Source: Parvimonas sp. (GTDB taxonomy: Bacteria; Bacillota; Clostridia; Tissierellales; Peptoniphilaceae). From it: 52,672 nt of DNA. The notes beneath the pieces are model-generated. The model was given only the letters and a program-made list of their open reading frames with translations, made no database searches and was not told the DNA's origin. Positions 32,549 through 40,147 of this stretch are shown here, piece after piece. The translations under genes were made by a program, and so were the position numbers. Numbering within the stretch: position 1 is the first letter of the stretch; every line of letters starts with the position of its first letter. The stretch covers positions 1-52,672 of the forward strand of contig JALEHY010000047.1 of the NCBI GenBank assembly GCA_022770425.1. The letters run 5' to 3'.

Positions 32549-34063
32549 GTGAAATATTTGGAAATTTTCAACAGTTATAAACATTCAGAAAAAATTGCTT
32601 ATATTTGTGGTGAAAATTCTGTTACATATAAGGAGCTTATGCTATATTCGGATAGACTTGCAAAATATATTTTGCAAAATTGCGGAGTTGGAAACAAAGA
32701 TGCGATTTCAGTTTATGGGCATAAGGACTTTTTAATGTTGGTAAGTTTTATAGCCTGTACAAAATCGGGGCATCCTTATTGTCCTATGGATATTTCTTTT
32801 ACAAAAAACAGAGTAGAGGATGTTTTAGACATAATAAACTCAAAGTTTTCTATTTTTACTGAAGATTTAGTTGTTGATGAAAAATTTAATATATTGAATC
32901 GAAAAAATATTCTCGATATTATTTATGATGACAAATATGATAACATTTCTGATGAAGGATTGTATGAAATTGACTCTGAAGATATCGCATATATAATTTT
33001 CACGTCGGGAAGTACAGGAAAACCTAAGGGAGTTCAAATAACTTATGATAATTTGAACAATTACATCAGGTGGATACATAATGTTGTAGGAAATGAGAAA
33101 AATAAAGTTTATTTAAATCAAGCTCCTTTTTCTTTTGATTTATCTGTAATGGATTTATATTTGTCACTATATTCTGAGTCTACTTTATTTGCAATAACTA
33201 AAGAAAATCAACAGGATTTTTCTTCTCTTTATGAAAATTTAAAAAAGTCTAATGTTACAAACTGGGTTTCAACTCCTTCATTTGCAGATATGTGTTTATC
33301 TATGAGGGAATTTAGTTGTGAAAATATTAAAGATATAGAATATTTTCTGTTTTGCGGTGAGGTTTTAACAAAAAAAACAGCAAAAAGATTGAGAGAAAGA
33401 TTTCCTAATGCAAAAATAATAAATACTTATGGTCCGACAGAATCTACAGTTTGTGTTACAGATATTTTAGTTACGGATGAAGTTATAGAAAAGTTTGATG
33501 TAATTCCATTGGGGAGAACAAAAAATGGGACTATAATTGAAATTCGAGAAGATGATAAAGTGTTAGCTGATGGAGAAGTTGGTGAAATTGTAATAATCGG
33601 AGATACGGTAAGTAGTGGTTATTATAAAAATTCCGTTCAAACCGAAAAGTCGTTTTTTATTACTGAAAATAATATAAGAGGATATAAAACCGGAGATTTA
33701 GGTTATTTTAAAGACGGAAATTTATTTTTTTCAAACCGAAAAGATTTTCAGATTAAATTAAATGGATATAGAATTGAACTTGGAGATATTGAAAGTAATC
33801 TTTTAAATATTGAAGGAGTAATTTCCTGTTGCGCTTTACCGAATTATGATTCGGATAATAAAGTAAAGAGTATTACAGCGGTTGTGGTTAGTAATAATGT
33901 TGTAAATGAAAAAGAATATGTTAAATTTCTAAAAGAAGAGTTGCAAAAGTATGTTCCAAGTTATATGGTACCTAAAAAATTTAAGTTTTTGGAAAAGTTA
34001 CCGATGAATAATAATGGAAAAATTGACAGAAAAGAATTAAAAAAAATTTTAGAAAGTAAGTAG
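32549..34063 (+). CDS. dltA: D-alanine--D-alanyl carrier protein ligase
   Basis: DltA adenylates D-Ala and loads it on the DltC carrier for teichoic acid D-alanylation. The 504-residue ANL-superfamily protein has the P-loop IFTSGSTGKPKGV (about 151-163), NTYGPTESTVCVT (A5), YKTGDLGY (A7), the hinge and the C-terminal Lys in NNNGKIDRKEL. The frame opens at 32492, but GGGGGGAT at 32537-32544 and GTG at 32549 fit the family N terminus (DltA begins just before a short strand and helix). It leads the operon dltA-C-B-X-D. Confidence 0.95.
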   Translation: MKYLEIFNSYKHSEKIAYICGENSVTYKELMLYSDRLAKYILQNCGVGNKDAISVYGHKDFLMLVSFIACTKSGHPYCPMDISFTKNRVEDVLDIINSKFSIFTEDLVVDEKFNILNRKNILDIIYDDKYDNISDEGLYEIDSEDIAYIIFTSGSTGKPKGVQITYDNLNNYIRWIHNVVGNEKNKVYLNQAPFSFDLSVMDLYLSLYSESTLFAITKENQQDFSSLYENLKKSNVTNWVSTPSFADMCLSMREFSCENIKDIEYFLFCGEVLTKKTAKRLRERFPNAKIINTYGPTESTVCVTDILVTDEVIEKFDVIPLGRTKNGTIIEIREDDKVLADGEVGEIVIIGDTVSSGYYKNSVQTEKSFFITENNIRGYKTGDLGYFKDGNLFFSNRKDFQIKLNGYRIELGDIESNLLNIEGVISCCALPNYDSDNKVKSITAVVVSNNVVNEKEYVKFLKEELQKYVPSYMVPKKFKFLEKLPMNNNGKIDRKELKKILESK

Positions 34064-34073
34064 GGAGTTTAAT

Positions 34074-34301
34074 ATGGAAGAAAAAGTTTTTGAAATTTTA
34101 GAAGATATTTGTGAAGAAGATTTAAGAGAAACACCGGATATAAATATATTTGAAGATGGATTGATGGATTCTTTGAGTTTGGTAAGATTTATAGTTGAAG
34201 TTGAAGAAAAATTAGGAATCTCTTTGGGAATTATGGAAATAGATAAAGAGGTTACAAATACTCCTAACAAAATAATTGAATTTTTGAAAAATAGGATGTA
34301 A
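34074..34301 (+). CDS. dltC: D-alanyl carrier protein
   Basis: DltC is the acyl carrier that brings D-Ala from DltA to the membrane protein DltB. The 75-residue protein carries Ser33 in GLMDSLSLV, the phosphopantetheine attachment site, preceded by the conserved NIFEDGLMDS. Length is normal (about 78). AGGGAG lies before the ATG. It is placed directly after dltA, whereas in Bacillus, Staphylococcus and Lactobacillus it follows dltB. Confidence 0.94.
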   Translation: MEEKVFEILEDICEEDLRETPDINIFEDGLMDSLSLVRFIVEVEEKLGISLGIMEIDKEVTNTPNKIIEFLKNRM

Positions 34302-34303
34302 GT

Positions 34304-35479
34304 ATGAGTTTTTTTAGCGGATTTTCTTTTTGGATTGCTCTTATTGTATTGTTAATCCCATCAATTGTTTTAGGAGTTAAAGAAAAAAGTCAAAAGTATT
34401 ATTTGCTATTTGTGTCATTACTTTTTGTGTTTTTGATATACTCAAAACATATATCGTCATTAGGAGCTTTACTTTTATTTACATTGTATGAATTTTCAGT
34501 AATCGGTTGTTTTGTAAAATTTAGAAAATCGGAAAATAAAATAATTTCCAAACTTTCAGTATATGTGATATTAAGTTTGATTCCTCTTGTTGTAAATAGG
34601 CTTATACCATTTGTATTAAAAGATACAAGATGGGGGTTTTTGGGAATTTCATATATAACTTTTAAAGTGATTCAAATTTTGGTGGAAATAAATGACAATA
34701 TGATTGAAAAAATAAGTTTTATAGACTACATATCTTTTATGTTATTTTTCCCCACAATATCATCGGGGCCTATTGACAGAAGTCGAAGATTTTTAAAGGA
34801 TATCTATGATGTAAAAACAAAAAATGATTATTTGGAAAATTTGGGGCAGGGTTTTGAATATATATTACAAGGAGTATTCTACAAATTGATATTATCTCAG
34901 GTTATTTTTGATAAAATGGCTTTAGTATCAGGGAGATATAAACCGGTTCATCTCATTATATATATGTATTTGTATGGATTTTATTTGTTCTTCGATTTTG
35001 CGGGATATAGTTTGATGGCTGTCGGAACAAGTAAAATTTTTGGAATAAATACACCGATGAATTTTAATAAACCATTCATTGCCAAAGATATGAAAGATTT
35101 TTGGAATAGGTGGCATATAAGTTTATCACATTGGTTTAGAGATTTTGTATTTAACAGATTAGTTTTTAAAATGTTTAAAGATAAAATTTTTAAAAGTTCT
35201 CTTGTGGTAGCTATGACTGCATATATTGTTGATATGGTACTTATGGGAATATGGCATGGAATTTCACTGAGTTATTTGCTTTATGGAATTTATCATGGTA
35301 TTTTATTGGCTCTTACTGAATATTTCCAAAAAACAAAATTTTATAAAAAACATAAAAGTAAAAAGAGTTTTAAATATATCTCAATTTTTGTAACTTTTAA
35401 TCTTGTAATGTTCGGATTTTTTATATTTTCCGGTAAGTTTATTGAAGTTATGGAAATTATAAGGAGGATATTGTTTTAA
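34304..35479 (+). CDS. dltB: D-alanyl transfer protein DltB (MBOAT)
   Basis: DltB is the membrane O-acyltransferase that moves D-Ala from DltC across the membrane. The 391-residue protein has about ten to twelve hydrophobic segments, the FWNRWHISLSHWFRDFVFNRL motif (about 266-286) and the catalytic His318 in GIWHGIS, hallmark of MBOAT enzymes. It begins 2 nt after dltC and ends overlapping the dltX start by one base (TAATG). Confidence 0.95.
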   Translation: MSFFSGFSFWIALIVLLIPSIVLGVKEKSQKYYLLFVSLLFVFLIYSKHISSLGALLLFTLYEFSVIGCFVKFRKSENKIISKLSVYVILSLIPLVVNRLIPFVLKDTRWGFLGISYITFKVIQILVEINDNMIEKISFIDYISFMLFFPTISSGPIDRSRRFLKDIYDVKTKNDYLENLGQGFEYILQGVFYKLILSQVIFDKMALVSGRYKPVHLIIYMYLYGFYLFFDFAGYSLMAVGTSKIFGINTPMNFNKPFIAKDMKDFWNRWHISLSHWFRDFVFNRLVFKMFKDKIFKSSLVVAMTAYIVDMVLMGIWHGISLSYLLYGIYHGILLALTEYFQKTKFYKKHKSKKSFKYISIFVTFNLVMFGFFIFSGKFIEVMEIIRRILF

Positions 35480-35607
35480 TGAATAGTGAGAAAAAAGAGT
35501 TTATTTTAAGAACAATTATTTATACTTTTATGCTTACAAGTATAATCATATTTTCTGTTTTGTATGATTTTAATAATGTAAAAGAATTTATTTACAGTAA
35601 TTTTTAG
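35479..35607 (+). CDS. dltX: DltX, small teichoic acid D-alanylation protein
   Basis: A 42-codon frame starts inside the dltB stop (TAATG) and has AAGGAGG (35461-35467) about 12 nt upstream. The peptide has a polar N terminus, one transmembrane helix (about residues 9-29) and ends in FIYSNF, matching the C-terminal FIYxxF-type motif of DltX, a small partner of DltB whose C-terminal Tyr has been proposed as an acyl acceptor in D-Ala transfer. DltX normally is the first gene of dlt operons; here it lies between dltB and dltD. Slightly shorter than the usual 45-50 residues. The identification rests on the motif, topology and place. Confidence 0.85.
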   Translation: MNSEKKEFILRTIIYTFMLTSIIIFSVLYDFNNVKEFIYSNF

Positions 35608-35615
35608 AGGTGTGT

Positions 35616-36773
35616 ATGAAAAGACTTAAAGCGTTTATTTTATCAGTTGCACTATCTTCAATCATATCTTTTATCTTTTTAAATCATTATACAAATTATA
35701 TGGAAGATAGTTTTAAAAAAATCACAGTTTGTAATAACTCCATAAGATATAATATATCTTTTTCAAAGTACAAATCACATGATGCTATTGCAAAAAATAT
35801 AGGTAAAAATACTATTTTACTTATGGGTTCTTCGGAACTTATAGTAACAAATGACTGTAAAGAACATCCAAAGCAGTTTTTAGATTATAAAGATAAAAAT
35901 ATTATGCAAGTTGGAGAAGGATATTTTCAAAGTATAATTCAGGCTGTTACTTTGGGTTCGATAGGTTCGGATATACCGATAAAAACGGTAAATCTTATTT
36001 TATCAATGCAGTGGTTTGACAAAGACGGTATTAAACCTGAAGCATTTTTGTATAGATTTTCTATAGATCATCTTAATAACCTGTACAAAAATCCTAATAT
36101 AAGTGATAAGACTAAAGAAAAGATATATAACAGAATTTTGGAGCTTTCAAAATCCAATTCGGTTATTACAAATATTGTAAAAGCTATGAAAAGAAATAAC
36201 GTGTGGGACAAAACTTTTCTTGATTTAAATCATTACAAGTACCGAATAATTTCCAATTATAAATTTTTCAAGAGTTATCATCATGATGACAGTAATAATA
36301 GTAAAAAATTTCCGGACTTTATAGATTGGAATAAAGCGGAAGTTGAGGCTTTAGAATCCTCAATTTCAGAAACGAAAAATAATAAATTTTATATGCATAA
36401 TGAGTGGTATGACAAGAATATCGGAAAGAAACTTGAAAAGTTTAAAAATTCTGCAAAAAATACAACTTTTACAGAAAGTCCTGAATATAAAGATTTACAG
36501 TTGTTTTTAGATGTAGCTAAGGATATGAATTTCAAAGTTAATTTGGTTTTAGTACCGTTACAGGGGTATTGGGCTGATTATACAGGAGTTTCTCACAAAG
36601 AAATAAATAATTTTTATGAAAATATAAAGAAAATCAGTAAAGAAAATTCTGTGAACTTGATAGATTACAGTGCGTATTCTTATAAACCGTATTTCTTTAA
36701 AGATGCAACACATTTGGGAAGATTAGGTTTATTACAATTGCAAAAAGATTTGTTAGAATATAACAAAGATTGA
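35616..36773 (+). CDS. dltD: D-alanyl-lipoteichoic acid biosynthesis protein DltD
   Basis: DltD is a membrane-anchored SGNH-like enzyme acting outside the cell in D-alanylation. The 385-residue product has an N-terminal transmembrane helix (about 5-22), the catalytic Ser in GSSEL (72-73) and the Asp/His pair in the C-terminal FKDATHLGRLG. The GTG at 35610 is inside the AGAGG ribosome site, so ATG at 35616 with a 5-nt spacer is chosen. It is the last gene of the operon and is followed by an unusually strong terminator. Confidence 0.94.
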   Translation: MKRLKAFILSVALSSIISFIFLNHYTNYMEDSFKKITVCNNSIRYNISFSKYKSHDAIAKNIGKNTILLMGSSELIVTNDCKEHPKQFLDYKDKNIMQVGEGYFQSIIQAVTLGSIGSDIPIKTVNLILSMQWFDKDGIKPEAFLYRFSIDHLNNLYKNPNISDKTKEKIYNRILELSKSNSVITNIVKAMKRNNVWDKTFLDLNHYKYRIISNYKFFKSYHHDDSNNSKKFPDFIDWNKAEVEALESSISETKNNKFYMHNEWYDKNIGKKLEKFKNSAKNTTFTESPEYKDLQLFLDVAKDMNFKVNLVLVPLQGYWADYTGVSHKEINNFYENIKKISKENSVNLIDYSAYSYKPYFFKDATHLGRLGLLQLQKDLLEYNKD

Positions 36774-36775
36774 TA

Positions 36776-36829
36776 ATATGAAATAAAAAATGTAATTAGT
36801 TTTTTCTAATTACATTTTTTATTTCATAT
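36776..36829. terminator. 24-bp perfect hairpin terminator after dltD
   Basis: A 24-bp perfect inverted repeat (36776-36799 with 36806-36829) encloses a loop of six T. Internal A and T runs would give U tracts at two places, in either direction. It starts one codon after the dltD stop. Confidence 0.85.
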
Positions 36830-36875
36830 ATTTTTTTAAATATTTTACGAAAATTTTTAATTTTTAGTCAAAAGT

Positions 36876-36904
36876 TTGCAAAAAAAATTAAAATGGTATA
36901 TAAT
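36876..36904 (+). promoter_or_regulatory. Predicted promoter of apt
   Basis: TTGCAA at 36876-36881, 17-bp spacer, TATAAT at 36899-36904. The short leader shows no purine riboswitch. Confidence 0.6.
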
Positions 36905-36934
36905 GAATAGCCGATAAAATTTTAGGAGGATATT

Positions 36935-37453
36935 ATGGATTTAAAATCAAAAATTAGAGTTATAGACGGTTTTCCAAAAGAAGGTATAAGTTTTAAAGAT
37001 ATAACTACATTGATAAGTGATGGAGAAGCCTTTAAAGAGGCGGTTGATACTATAAAAAATAATTTAAAGGATAAAAATATAGACTATATAGTAGGACCTG
37101 AGGCGAGAGGATTTGTATTTGGTTGTGCTGTTGCTTATGCAATGAATATTGGTTTTATACCTGTAAGAAAACCGGGCAAATTACCCGGAGAAACTGTAAA
37201 TTATGAGTATGAACTTGAATATGGCAAAGATAATCTTGAGATTTGTAAAGGGTCGTTAAAAGAGGGAGACAGAGTTGCGATAGTTGATGATTTACTTGCA
37301 ACAGGCGGAACTATCAATGCTTGTGCAAAACTTATTGAATCACAAGGTGCAAAAGTTGTTTCAATGCAATTTGTTATAGAACTTACCGAGCTTAAAGGTA
37401 GAGAAAAAAATAAGGAATATCACATAGATTCTTTATTGGAGTATGATATATAA
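36935..37453 (+). CDS. apt: Adenine phosphoribosyltransferase
   Basis: Apt salvages adenine to AMP with PRPP. The 172-residue type I phosphoribosyltransferase starts with RVIDGFPKEGISFKDIT, has GPEARGFVFG and the flexible-loop KPGKLPGET, and the PRPP motif VAIVDDLLATGGT (about 111-123). Length is exactly the family norm. AGGAGG precedes the ATG by 6 nt. Its stop overlaps the rqcP start (TAATG). Confidence 0.97.
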   Translation: MDLKSKIRVIDGFPKEGISFKDITTLISDGEAFKEAVDTIKNNLKDKNIDYIVGPEARGFVFGCAVAYAMNIGFIPVRKPGKLPGETVNYEYELEYGKDNLEICKGSLKEGDRVAIVDDLLATGGTINACAKLIESQGAKVVSMQFVIELTELKGREKNKEYHIDSLLEYDI

Positions 37454-37692
37454 TGAGAATTGATAAATTTTTAAAAAATTCAAGAATTATAAAAAGACGT
37501 ACTGTTGCAAAAGAGGCTTGCGAAAAAGAGAGAGTATTTAGAGACGGCAAAGCGATGAAACCTTCAGACGAAGTCAAAGTTGGAGATATAATTGAAATTC
37601 AGTTTGGAAATTCAAATGTTAAAATAAGAGTTTTAGATATAACAGACAGTCAAAAAAAGGAAGATTCGTTAAAAATGTATGAAAATATTTAA
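37453..37692 (+). CDS. rqcP: S4-domain RNA-binding protein RqcP (YabO family)
   Basis: The 79-residue protein consists of an S4 domain, MRIDKFLKNSRIIKRRTVAK, continuing with VFRDGKAMKPSDEVKVGDIIEI. In Bacillus RqcP works with RqcH to add poly-Ala tails to stalled nascent chains on the 50S subunit. HslR/Hsp15-type S4 proteins are an alternative family name, but size and neighbourhood (before divIC) favour RqcP. Coupled to apt by TAATG. No clear terminator follows; only an AT-rich palindrome without T run is present. Confidence 0.9.
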   Translation: MRIDKFLKNSRIIKRRTVAKEACEKERVFRDGKAMKPSDEVKVGDIIEIQFGNSNVKIRVLDITDSQKKEDSLKMYENI

Positions 37693-37739
37693 GTTATTTT
37701 AAAAATTTAAATATTTAAAGTGAAAAATGCTGATAAAAG

Positions 37740-37768
37740 TTGAAAAAATATTTTAATTAGTATATAAT
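37740..37768 (+). promoter_or_regulatory. Predicted promoter of divIC
   Basis: TTGAAA at 37740-37745, 17-bp spacer, TATAAT at 37763-37768. Confidence 0.7.
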
Positions 37769-37792
37769 TAACTCAGGAGAAGGGGTGATGAC

Positions 37793-38095
37793 TTGATAAA
37801 TAATAAAAAGAATGTCAGATATAAAAAAGTAAATAGATTATATATTCTTTTGTTTGTTGCGTTGTGCTTGGTTTTCGGTAGAACAATAGTTTATCAAGTT
37901 ATTGAAAGACAACGTTTAAACGAAAAAATACAAACTTTAGAAGAAAAAAAAGATAAACTAAATCAAGAGATAGATATTGCAAAGAAGGATATTCAAAATG
38001 TTGATGATAAGGACTTTATTGTCAAAGTTGCAAGACAAAAATTGAAAATGGTTGATAAAAACGAGGTAATCGTTAAGTATAAAGATCAGGATTAG
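37793..38095 (+). CDS. divIC: Septum formation initiator DivIC/FtsB-like
   Basis: The 100-residue bitopic protein has a short basic cytoplasmic tail, one transmembrane helix (about 19-38), an extracellular coiled coil (about 42-75) and a small C-terminal domain ending in NEVIVKYK. This is the FtsB/DivIC build; the partner FtsL and FtsQ/DivIB are not in the window. The start is a TTG at 37793 with AGAAGGGGTG at 37778-37787. Position between rqcP and tilS matches divIC in Bacillus, but the intervening sporulation genes yabP, yabQ and spoIIE are absent. Confidence 0.92.
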   Translation: MINNKKNVRYKKVNRLYILLFVALCLVFGRTIVYQVIERQRLNEKIQTLEEKKDKLNQEIDIAKKDIQNVDDKDFIVKVARQKLKMVDKNEVIVKYKDQD

Positions 38096-38126
38096 TTTAT
38101 TTTGTTTTAATTTTATTTGTGAAAGG

Positions 38127-38150
38127 AGCCGAGTTTTTGCTCGGTTTTTT
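38127..38150 (+). terminator. Terminator after divIC that contains the tilS start
   Basis: A 7-bp stem AGCCGAG/CTCGGTT (38127-38133 with 38140-38146, one G-U pair), loop TTTTTG, then T to 38150. The AAAGGAG ribosome site (38122-38128) abuts the left arm and the preferred tilS start codon TTG (38137-38139) lies in the loop. Confidence 0.75.
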
Positions 38151-39534
38151 AGTTATGAAAAATAAATTTTTAGAAATTTTAAAATTATATGACTTTTCGT
38201 ATGATAAAAATAGAATTTTGCTTGCAATTTCAGGCGGTAAAGATTCTATGTGTATGTTACATTTATTTAATGAAATTAAAAGTTTATTCGGTCTTAAATT
38301 AGTTGTGTGTCATTTTAATCATTCATTAAGAGATGAGTCGGATCGAGATGAGCTATTTGTTAAAAATACCTGTGACGTTTTAGGTTTGGATTTTTATTCA
38401 AAAAAAGAAGATGTTAATTTATATTGTGCTTCAAACAAATTGTCTACAGAACAGGGTGCAAGAGAATTAAGATATAAATTTTTTTACGATATAATGAAAA
38501 AAGAGAATTTAAATTATATTGCTACTGCACATAACAAAAACGATTTAGCCGAAACCGTTCTAATGAGAATAATACGGGGAACAGGCATTAACGGACTTGT
38601 AGGAATCCAAAAATCAAGAGATTGTTTAATCAGACCTATGCTTGATTTTTCAAGAGATGAAATAGAAGATTATGTTGAAAAGAACAATATACCTTTTGTT
38701 CAAGATAATACAAATTTTTTGGACATATACAGTAGGAATAAGATAAGACTTAAACTTCTTGAAGAGTTAAAAAACGATTATAATGAAAAAATTATAGATT
38801 CACTTTGTAGACTATCCAATATTGCATTTGATTTTAGTGTTGTAATTAAGGAATATATTAACAGCAAAAAAAATGATTTATGGATTTTTGATAAAGGGGA
38901 TATAGTAATTTCTATCGACAAATTAAGAGAAGAATCAAAATCTTTAAGGAATATTTTATACAGAGAATTTTTTGAAATGATTTCTAAAAATCCTGACGGA
39001 TTTAATTACCAAATTTGTGATGAAATTGATAATTTAATATATGCAAAAACGGGTAAATACATTAAGATTAAAAATATTATTTTTAAAATCGAATATGATA
39101 AACTTAAAGTTTTCAGAAAAAGAGAAGTTCCTTTTGAAATTGAAAAATTCAACTTTAAAAATTTAGATTTTTCTTTGTATTCTACAAATTTTTTTGATAT
39201 AATTATAGAGTTAGTTGATGCTGATGAGTTTGAAATTTATAAAAAAGATAGAAATTTGTTTTTTATAAATGAAAAATATTTGAAAGATATTGTGATAAGA
39301 AACAGAAAAGAAGGAGATTTTTTTGAATTTAATTTTGGTCGAAAAAAACTTAAAGATTTATTTATAGACGAAAAGGTAGATAGAGCTCTTAGAGATATTT
39401 TACCGTTAGTTGAAATTGACGGGAAAATTGTTTGGGCGTTTTCTGTTAGAAGGACAGATAAGTTCTTGGTTAATAAAAAAGAAAGCATAGTTAAAATTAA
39501 GGTGACGAAGAAAGGGGATTTATGGAAAGATTAG
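38137..39534 (+). CDS. tilS: tRNA(Ile)-lysidine synthetase
   Basis: TilS converts wobble C34 of the tRNA-Ile(CAU) to lysidine so that it reads AUA, an essential step. The protein (465 residues from 38137) has the PP-loop LAISGGKDSMCMLH, HFNHSLRDESDRDE, the GARELRYKFF segment and ATAHNKNDLAETVLMRIIRGTG, followed by C-terminal substrate-binding domains. Two starts are possible: TTG at 38137 with AAAGGAG 8 nt upstream but within the terminator loop, or ATG at 38155 without any ribosome site. I prefer the former. The gene overlaps hpt by 13 nt. Confidence 0.94.
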   Translation: MLGFLVMKNKFLEILKLYDFSYDKNRILLAISGGKDSMCMLHLFNEIKSLFGLKLVVCHFNHSLRDESDRDELFVKNTCDVLGLDFYSKKEDVNLYCASNKLSTEQGARELRYKFFYDIMKKENLNYIATAHNKNDLAETVLMRIIRGTGINGLVGIQKSRDCLIRPMLDFSRDEIEDYVEKNNIPFVQDNTNFLDIYSRNKIRLKLLEELKNDYNEKIIDSLCRLSNIAFDFSVVIKEYINSKKNDLWIFDKGDIVISIDKLREESKSLRNILYREFFEMISKNPDGFNYQICDEIDNLIYAKTGKYIKIKNIIFKIEYDKLKVFRKREVPFEIEKFNFKNLDFSLYSTNFFDIIIELVDADEFEIYKKDRNLFFINEKYLKDIVIRNRKEGDFFEFNFGRKKLKDLFIDEKVDRALRDILPLVEIDGKIVWAFSVRRTDKFLVNKKESIVKIKVTKKGDLWKD

Positions 39535-40082
39535 ATGAAATAATAAAAAAAGATATGAAAGAGTTATTATATGATACAGAAACTATTGAAAAAAGAATAG
39601 TTGAACTCGGAAAAAACATAACTGATTTTTATAAAAATGAATCAAATGAATTGGTAGTCGTTGGAATTTTAAGGGGATCTTGTATGTTTTATTCAGACTT
39701 GATTAAATGTATAAATCTACCTATATATATTGACTTTATGGCAATTTCATCTTATGGTTCATCATCTACAAGTGGTATTGTAAAAATTATAAAAGATATA
39801 GAAGAAGACATAGTGGGTAAAAATGTACTTATAGTTGAAGATATTATTGACACAGGAAAAACTTTGAAATATTTATTGAACTATTTTAAGGAAAGAGGAG
39901 CTAATTCGGTAAAGGTTGCAAGCCTTTTGGATAAACCAAAGAGAAGACTTGTTGAAATTTCAGGAGATTTTGTTGGATTTGAAGTTCCTGACGACTTTAT
40001 TGTCGGTTATGGATTAGATTATAATCAGTCTTACAGAAATATTCCTTATATAGTTTCTTTAAAAAGAGAAGTTTACAGTTAA
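39522..40082 (+). CDS. hpt: Hypoxanthine phosphoribosyltransferase
   Basis: Hpt salvages hypoxanthine and guanine with PRPP. The 186-residue protein has VVGILRGSCMF, the flexible loop SYGSSSTSG and the PRPP motif VLIVEDIIDTGKT, then the C-terminal VPDDFIVGYGLDYNQSYRNIPYI. AAAGGGGAT lies before the ATG. Overlap with tilS and adjacency to ftsH follow the conserved tilS-hpt-ftsH arrangement, where the TilS and Hpt proteins of some Gram-positives also regulate ftsH. Confidence 0.97.
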   Translation: MERLDEIIKKDMKELLYDTETIEKRIVELGKNITDFYKNESNELVVVGILRGSCMFYSDLIKCINLPIYIDFMAISSYGSSSTSGIVKIIKDIEEDIVGKNVLIVEDIIDTGKTLKYLLNYFKERGANSVKVASLLDKPKRRLVEISGDFVGFEVPDDFIVGYGLDYNQSYRNIPYIVSLKREVYS

Positions 40083-40083
40083 A

Positions 40084-40112
40084 TTGAAAAAAATTTGATA
40101 TTTTGATAAAAT
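40084..40112 (+). promoter_or_regulatory. Predicted promoter of ftsH
   Basis: TTGAAA at 40084-40089, 17-bp spacer, TAAAAT at 40107-40112 with an extended TGA. ftsH may also be read from tilS-hpt because no terminator intervenes. Confidence 0.6.
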
Positions 40113-40147
40113 ATTTAAAGTGATTTAAAAATATTAGGAGGAATATA

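Noticed and set aside
37683..37716. Palindrome AAATATTTAA/TTAAATATTT at the end of rqcP
   Set aside because: Pure A/T stem without a T run; not a credible terminator.
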